Source: Haloferula rosea
GTDB lineage: Bacteria; Verrucomicrobiota; Verrucomicrobiia; Verrucomicrobiales; Akkermansiaceae
DNA length: 64,000 nt
NCBI RefSeq assembly: GCF_016595525.1
Contig: NZ_JAENII010000005.1
Coordinates: 1-64,000 of the forward strand
Reading direction: 5' to 3'
Made by a program: the position numbers and the translations under genes. The notes below the pieces were generated by a model. The model was not told the origin of the DNA, ran no database searches, and was given only the letters and a program-made list of their open reading frames with translations. This document shows positions 56,973 to 64,000 of the stretch, piece by piece; within the stretch, counting starts at the first letter, position 1; each line of letters begins with the position of its first letter.

Positions 56973-57776
56973 TCAAGATAGCCGAAAGAAATCTTCCGCG
57001 GTCGCGGTGGTGTGCCCTGCAAGGTCGGCGACAGTTTCGCCCCGGGCTTCGGCCAATTTCTCCGCGACCACCCTGACCAAGGCCGGTTCATTTCTGCTGC
57101 CGCGATGTGGGTGGGGGGCGAGGTAGGGGGAGTCGGTCTCGACCATGAAGGTGCCGGTCGGGAGGTCGGCAGCGACGTCCAGCACGTCCTTCGCATTCTT
57201 GAAGGTGGCGACCCCACCGAAGGACACCAGTCCTCCGAGGTCGATCACCCGCCGGGCATTCTCCCGGGTGCTGATGAAGCAGTGGAAGACCGCGCGGGCG
57301 TGGTGGGCGTGCTTGCGGTAAATGGCGAGTGCCTCCTCAAAGGAGGCGGAACCTGTGCGATCGCGGGTGTGAATGACCACATTCAGGCCCGCTTCAGCAG
57401 CGAGCGTGAAATGCTGATCGAGCATCAACTTCTGCCGATCCCGAAAAGTTTCCTCGCTCCATGTCCCGGGTGCGGGATGAAAGTAATCCAGGCCCGTCTC
57501 TCCGATGCCGCAAACGCGGGGGTCGGTGAGGTGGGAGCGGAGTTGGTCGACGGCATCGTCCGGTGCCTCGTGGACATCGCATGGATGGATGCCGATGCAG
57601 GACCTGACGGAAGGGTGGTCCCGGCAGATCGAGAGATTCGTTTCCAGGTCTCCCAGGCAGGTTGCCAATGTGACCAAGCGGGTGACGCCCGACGCCATCG
57701 CATCGGCGATCAGGGTGGGGAGTTCGTCTGCGGGGAATTTGTGCGAGGCGAGGTGACAATGGGAGTCGGTCAACAT
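56973..57776 (-). CDS. tatD: TatD-family metal-dependent DNase
   Basis: A 267-residue TIM-barrel metallohydrolase. Family features are LTDSHCHLASHKF, CIGIHPCDVH, CGIGETGLDYFHP, NVVIHTRDR, FHCFISTREN, SFGGVATF and VETDSPYLAPHPHRG. It acts in DNA repair or degradation, and some members remove D-amino acids. It follows the POT transporter by 20 bp on the same strand. Confidence 0.94.
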   Translation of the reverse strand: MLTDSHCHLASHKFPADELPTLIADAMASGVTRLVTLATCLGDLETNLSICRDHPSVRSCIGIHPCDVHEAPDDAVDQLRSHLTDPRVCGIGETGLDYFHPAPGTWSEETFRDRQKLMLDQHFTLAAEAGLNVVIHTRDRTGSASFEEALAIYRKHAHHARAVFHCFISTRENARRVIDLGGLVSFGGVATFKNAKDVLDVAADLPTGTFMVETDSPYLAPHPHRGSRNEPALVRVVAEKLAEARGETVADLAGHTTATAEDFFRLS

Positions 57777-57796
57777 GGGGAGAGGGGAGTTCGATC

Positions 57797-59668
57797 TCAG
57801 TGCTGCATGTAGGTCCGTGGACGATAGACGAATGCGAACGGGATGAACAGGATGGCGGTGACTGCCATCAGTTTGGTGAAGAACCAGAAGTAGGCTGCGC
57901 CTTCAAGCCGGGTTCCTCCCCCGACCTGGTAGCTGATCTTGGTGGCCGAAACCTCATCCTGGTTCTGGACTCCATGGCGATCGAGCCATGGAGAGGATGG
58001 ACGGAAGGCGTCCATCCACGACTTGGCGGGAGGAGCGGAGGGAGGGGTGATGGTTAGTTCGGCCACCTGATCCCACTGGGTGCCAGCGGTCTTGTCGGGG
58101 CCGGCGCTACGGACCTGGAGCTTCTTGGCACTGATGATCCGGTATTCGATCGGATTTCCCCAAGGATCCGTGCCGAGGTCGCCGACCTGTTCAGGGGAAG
58201 GGGCCAGAGTTTCGTTTTCTCCGGTCGCAGCCATGCGTTGAAGGACGAGTGCTTCGACCTTCTCAGCAGGAGACTTCAGGATGTTCTCCACGGGCAGTTC
58301 GATCTCGTCCAGTTCGCCGTTCTTCAGGCGGGCCATGAAATCGTCTTCGGTGCCGGTTACTCCGTCGAACCCGGGAAGGGCGATGCTTCGAGGTGACTGC
58401 TCCCATCCGGGTTCAAGCTTGGCCACTGCTGCTTCGAGCTGGGCTTGAGCGGGTTCGGGAATCTGGATGTAGCCATTGATCAGGCCGGTGATGGCATTGC
58501 CGATCGATACCGAGACCAGGAAGAATGCCATGATGAGGGATTTGATGCGTCGCGGTGCCTGCGTGTAGGAGAATTCGAGGCAGACGATGGAGATGAGGAT
58601 CTCCGCGGCCGTGAAGATGAGGTAGGAGAGAAGCTGCCAGCCGACGCTGGGAGTCTCGCCGCGGTCGATGGCTTCCTGGGCCCAGGCCAGCACGGCGAAG
58701 GAGACGACCATCAGGGCGAGTCCGGTGCCGATCTTCCGGAGCGGGGTGAAATTGATGAAGCGGTTCACCGTCGGATAGATGACGAGGGTGAAGAGGGGGA
58801 TGAAGATGAGGATCAGGAAGGGATTGAAGGCCTGGATCTGGGACGGGAGGACTTCGATGCCGAGGATGTTCAGATCCATCTTCTCCGCCTGGAACACCAG
58901 ACTCGAGGCGGTCTGGTCGAAGAGGCACCAGAAGATCGCGACGAAGAGGTAGAGCGGCGTGAGCTTGCCGACCGCTTTCAGACCTTCGGCGCTGAAGAGT
59001 TCACGCAGGAACTCGCCGGGGTTGGCGGGGACGTGAATGAAACGTCGTCGGCCCATCCAGAAGAACAGGGTGGCGAGTGCCATGAGGACTCCCGGGATGC
59101 CGAACGCCCAGTGGGGTCCGTACCATTTCAGGACCCATGGGATGAGTAGGTTGGAGACGATCGCGCCGGCATTGATGGAGAAGTAGAAAATGTTGAAGAT
59201 GCGGGTGAGCAGGTGCTGGTTGCTCTTGCCGAACTGATCTCCGACGTGGGCGGAGACGCAGGGCTTGATGCCCCCTGCTCCGAGGGCGATGAGCCCGAGT
59301 CCGCTGAGGAGCCAGACCTCGACCATGCCTCCGACGCCCATCATGGCCAGACTCAGGTGGCCGAGGCAGTAGACGATGGAGAGGGTGATGATGGTACGAT
59401 ACTTTCCGTAGAAAAGGTCGGCGAGGAAGGCTCCGAGGATGGGGGTGAGGTAGACGGCCGAGTTGAAGTAGGAGACGTAGGAGGTGGCCGCCGCTTCGTT
59501 CAGGTTGTCTCCGCCCAGGGCGACGAGGTAGTTGGCGAGGAAGATCGCGAGAGCGGCCTTCATGCCGTAGAACGAAAAGCGTTCGGCCGCTTCGTTCGAA
59601 ATGATGAAGGGAATGCCTGAGGGCATCCCCTTGGTTTCGGTCGGGGTGGTGCGATAGGAAGTGGCCAT
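57797..59668 (-). CDS. POT-family oligopeptide transporter with a large inserted soluble segment
   Basis: The 623-residue protein starts ATSYRTTPT and has the POT signature NEAAERFSFYGMKAAL and GGIKPCVSAHVGDQF. Membrane helices cover residues 25-395 and a last helix about 590-615. Between them, about 400-589 is soluble and includes LGTDPWGNPIEYRI and LQVRSAGPDKTAGTQWD, a pattern seen at the C-terminus of GspG pseudopilins. POT proteins normally have only a short loop there. Transport is proton-coupled di- or tripeptide uptake. It is preceded 19 bp by a small membrane protein gene. Confidence 0.85.
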   Translation of the reverse strand: MATSYRTTPTETKGMPSGIPFIISNEAAERFSFYGMKAALAIFLANYLVALGGDNLNEAAATSYVSYFNSAVYLTPILGAFLADLFYGKYRTIITLSIVYCLGHLSLAMMGVGGMVEVWLLSGLGLIALGAGGIKPCVSAHVGDQFGKSNQHLLTRIFNIFYFSINAGAIVSNLLIPWVLKWYGPHWAFGIPGVLMALATLFFWMGRRRFIHVPANPGEFLRELFSAEGLKAVGKLTPLYLFVAIFWCLFDQTASSLVFQAEKMDLNILGIEVLPSQIQAFNPFLILIFIPLFTLVIYPTVNRFINFTPLRKIGTGLALMVVSFAVLAWAQEAIDRGETPSVGWQLLSYLIFTAAEILISIVCLEFSYTQAPRRIKSLIMAFFLVSVSIGNAITGLINGYIQIPEPAQAQLEAAVAKLEPGWEQSPRSIALPGFDGVTGTEDDFMARLKNGELDEIELPVENILKSPAEKVEALVLQRMAATGENETLAPSPEQVGDLGTDPWGNPIEYRIISAKKLQVRSAGPDKTAGTQWDQVAELTITPPSAPPAKSWMDAFRPSSPWLDRHGVQNQDEVSATKISYQVGGGTRLEGAAYFWFFTKLMAVTAILFIPFAFVYRPRTYMQH

Positions 59669-59687
59669 GGTGATGGAGTCTTGGGGG

Positions 59688-60164
59688 CTAGAGGGGACGG
59701 GATCCGGAGGACGGATGGGGTCGGAATGAAGTCGAGAGCGCTGTGGCGAGGGCGATGGAAGTGGCGGATGCCAGGCTCGACCAGAAAACGATGGCTCCGT
59801 AGGGGCTGCCGGCGCAGCGATTGAAAACGACGTGGCCCAGATCGTGGGCGAGGCCGCCACGCAGGGCGTTGACCGAGTAGGCCGCACCCAGTCCACCGAT
59901 GAGGGCGAGCCACTTGGGCATCGGTTTCCTGCCGACGTGAAGGATGAGCAGGATGCCGGCCACGAGGGTCGTCATGGCGGGGCCTGCCGCCAGTCTGGCC
60001 GAGATTTCCGTGAGGGAACTGGGGCTGAATGCCACACCGAATTCCTCGGAAAGTCCGAGGATGCCGAGCGTATGCATGATGAGGCAGCCGATGCCGAGCA
60101 CCATGGAGGAGCCGAGCAAGAGGATCGGCGTTTTCCTTAACGTTCCCGGGGACGGCTGTTTCAT
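59688..60164 (-). CDS. Hypothetical four-helix membrane protein
   Basis: The 158-residue protein has about four predicted helices (TPILLLGSSMVLGIGCLIM, ATTLVAGILLILHVG, LIGGLGAAYSVNAL, FWSSLASATSIALA). It contains a His-rich loop (GGLAHDLGHVVFNRC). No family recognised. It sits 4 bp after fabH and 19 bp before the POT gene, so it is likely in their operon. Confidence 0.65.
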   Translation of the reverse strand: MKQPSPGTLRKTPILLLGSSMVLGIGCLIMHTLGILGLSEEFGVAFSPSSLTEISARLAAGPAMTTLVAGILLILHVGRKPMPKWLALIGGLGAAYSVNALRGGLAHDLGHVVFNRCAGSPYGAIVFWSSLASATSIALATALSTSFRPHPSSGSRPL

Positions 60165-60168
60165 GAAC

Positions 60169-61173
60169 CTACCATCGGACCGCCGCAGCGGCCCAGGTCA
60201 GGCCGGCACCAAACACGACGAGCACGACGTGATCGCCTTTTTTGATCGCTCCGGTCCGGTTGGCTTCATCCAGTGCGATGGCAACCGCGGCTGCCGAGGT
60301 GTTCCCGTAGTGCTGGAGGTTGGTGAAGACGCGTTCCTTCGGCACCGAAAGCCGATCAGCGATGGCATCGATGATCCGCAGGTTCGCCTGATGGGGAACG
60401 ACGAGGGCGATGTCTTCCGGTTTGAGGCCGGATCTCTCGATGACCTTTTCGGCGGATTGGCGCATCCGGGTCACGGCATGCTTGAAGACTTCCTTGCCGA
60501 GCATGGCCAGGGTGGCGAGGCGCTTGTCGGCATTCTCGATGGTGATCGGGCAGGCGGATCCACCTCCGGGAATGTTGAGAAGGTGGGTCTGACGACCGTC
60601 GGTCCCCATTTCCGTGGCGAGAATCTCACCGTCGTCCGGCCCGGCCTTGCGCAAGACGGCGGCACCGGCACCGTCGCCGAACAGAACGCAGGTCGTACGG
60701 TCTTCCCAGTTGATGAATGAGGACAGCTTCTCCGCGCCGATGATCAGGGCGTTGGAAAAGGCTCCATCCGAGATGAGCCGCTTGGCGATCTTCATGGAAT
60801 AGAGAAAACCCGAGCAGGCGGCGGAGATGTCGAACGCGACGGCTCCTTGGGCACCGATGTGCTGCTGGACGTAGCAGGCGGTGGCCGGGGTGAGGGTGTC
60901 GGGGGTGATGGTGGCGACGATGATGAGTTCGACGTCAGCGGCATCGATCCCTGCTTGTTCGAGCGCCTTCTCGCCGGCCTTGGCTGCCATGTGCGAGGTG
61001 AATTCACCGTCGGCGGCGATGCGGCGTTCGCGGATTCCGGTGCGGGTGACGATCCATTCGTCATCCGTATCCACGATCTTCTCAAGGTCGGCATTCGTCA
61101 GGATCTTCTCGGGAAGATAGCTACCTGTGCCTGCAATGCAGACGGGAATGGCTGAGTGGTCGGCGTCGCTCAT
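60169..61173 (-). CDS. fabH: 3-oxoacyl-ACP synthase III (FabH)
   Basis: A 334-residue condensing enzyme that starts fatty acid synthesis from acetyl-CoA and malonyl-ACP. The Cys-His-Asn triad is in DISAACSGFLYSM, VPHQANLRIIDA and QHYGNTSAAAVA, and the ITRTGIRERR-type substrate loop is near residue 45. The start is ATG 61173. It complements acpP and accA elsewhere in the window. A minus-strand operon continues into the small membrane protein and POT transporter. Confidence 0.96.
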   Translation of the reverse strand: MSDADHSAIPVCIAGTGSYLPEKILTNADLEKIVDTDDEWIVTRTGIRERRIAADGEFTSHMAAKAGEKALEQAGIDAADVELIIVATITPDTLTPATACYVQQHIGAQGAVAFDISAACSGFLYSMKIAKRLISDGAFSNALIIGAEKLSSFINWEDRTTCVLFGDGAGAAVLRKAGPDDGEILATEMGTDGRQTHLLNIPGGGSACPITIENADKRLATLAMLGKEVFKHAVTRMRQSAEKVIERSGLKPEDIALVVPHQANLRIIDAIADRLSVPKERVFTNLQHYGNTSAAAVAIALDEANRTGAIKKGDHVVLVVFGAGLTWAAAAVRW

Positions 61174-61261
61174 TGGCGGGGAATTTGGAGCGGAGACGCG
61201 GCGAGGGCAAGGGTGGAGACGGAGGGTCGGCGGGAACTCCTGAAATTCCCAACTTCCCAAA

Positions 61262-61293
61262 CAAAAACCCCACGGCCAAGAGGACACGTGGGG
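61262..61293 (-). terminator. Rho-independent terminator of leuB
   Basis: CCCCACG (61268-61274) pairs with CGTGGGG (61287-61293), and on the minus strand it is followed by TTTTTGTTTGG. It lies 49 bp downstream of the leuB stop and isolates leuB from fabH. Confidence 0.8.
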
Positions 61294-61341
61294 CGTTTGC
61301 AGGGGGTCGGTGAAATGGCTCGAAGGCCCAGATCCGGGTCT

Positions 61342-63574
<2,233 letters not shown>

Positions 63575-63591
<17 letters not shown>

Positions 63592-64000
63592 TGCTGAAGG
63601 CGTGGAGGAAGTTCACGCCATCGATCTGAGGGATGGAATTCCACCCCTGTCCATCGCTCCATCCGGCGAGAGGGCTTCGGAAATCGAGGTTGAGCTGGTG
63701 GGTGGTTCGGTTGGCGGGGCCACCGCTTCCGTCGAGCGCGAAGTTGATCCGAAGCAGGGGGAGGTAGAATGCTTGGCTGGCGGAGCTGATGAAGTCACCG
63801 GTCTGGGGAGCCAGGTCGGTCACGGAGAAGGATGTCATGGCGCCTGAATCACCGTCGCTGTCCGTCCAGGTCCCGCCACCCGCGCCGTCGGGTGCCAGTG
63901 TCAGACTTGAACCCGACCTCGTGGTGAAGGTGATGGTGGAACCTGTGCCGAGCACCGCTGGCTCGGGGTTCTCGAGTGCCGAGTAGTCGACCACGGCCAG
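63575..64000 (-). CDS. C-terminal part of an unidentified, probably secreted protein
   Basis: The frame is open at the right edge of the window and stops at TGA 63577-63575. The visible 142 residues are rich in Gly, Ser, Thr and Asp with alternating hydrophobics (STITFTTRSGSSLTLAPDG, SVTDLAPQTGDFISSASQAF), as in beta-sandwich extracellular proteins. No family recognised. Its end overlaps the antiporter gene on the opposite strand. Confidence 0.6.

Overview
The window is GC-rich, gene-dense chromosomal DNA. It most likely comes from a Verrucomicrobiota bacterium, probably near Verrucomicrobiales such as Luteolibacter, Haloferula or Roseibacillus; this is inference from content, not a database match. 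The clues are paralogous secreted proteins with SHD1 domains, prepilin-type proteins with an (A/G)-FTL processing site, REP-type transposase debris, a secreted GH95 alpha-fucosidase, Lys/Ala-rich histone-like tails on regulators, and sparse Shine-Dalgarno sequences.

Layout. 1-1.4 kb: the end of a REP-type transposase, a 5'-truncated PKD-domain surface protein and insertion-sequence remnants. 1.4-5.1 kb: GH95 fucosidase (minus) and a nucleoid-associated protein. 5.3-8.3 kb: a cytochrome-oxidase assembly run (heme O synthase, two SCO-like proteins, DUF420 protein), then a phosphatase, hisD and a small secretin-N-like protein. 11.9-16.4 kb: lone znuA, maf, a lipid kinase, a SanA-like protein and thiH-thiS. 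16.6-22.7 kb: acpP, a LysM protein, accA, a Nudix hydrolase and an EboD-like dehydroquinate-synthase homologue. 22.7-28.4 kb (minus): an orphan release factor, panB, folK, dapB, dapA, a secreted thioredoxin-like protein, dapF and trpA. 28.5-31.6 kb: two SHD1/C39-peptidase-like paralogues, one with and one without catalytic residues. 31.7-35.8 kb: orphan nuoB-nuoC behind a CRP-type palindrome, rhomboid protease, lipoprotein, galE. 35.9-38.2 kb: three pseudopilin-like genes. 38.3-44.6 kb: aroB, an exonuclease, then a plus-strand run (UbiA-like, adenylate-kinase-like, fmt, secreted protein, pyrH, frr). 44.9-49 kb: pheA-scpB (minus), then a DksA-like protein with a histone tail, rpmG, rpsR and folE2. 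49-54.4 kb: tex, PHP phosphatase, pta, SirB1-like protein and tRNA-Val. 54.6-64 kb (mostly minus): a BlaI-type repressor fused to a histone-like tail, thiol-fold and LysM proteins, tatD, a POT transporter with an inserted pseudopilin-G-like segment, fabH and leuB, then a plus-strand Ca2+/cation antiporter and the tail of another secreted protein.

Most of the window is housekeeping metabolism: lysine, aromatic, histidine, leucine, folate, pantothenate, thiamine and fatty acid synthesis, plus translation. The unusual biology lies in domain combinations. Two transcription regulators carry histone-H1-like tails. A cysteine-poor set (DksA-like, L33, S18, FolE2) looks zinc-sparing. There is an active/dead protease-like pair, and a peptide transporter with a large soluble insertion. 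Many open frames opposite the real genes are GC-bias shadows and are left out.
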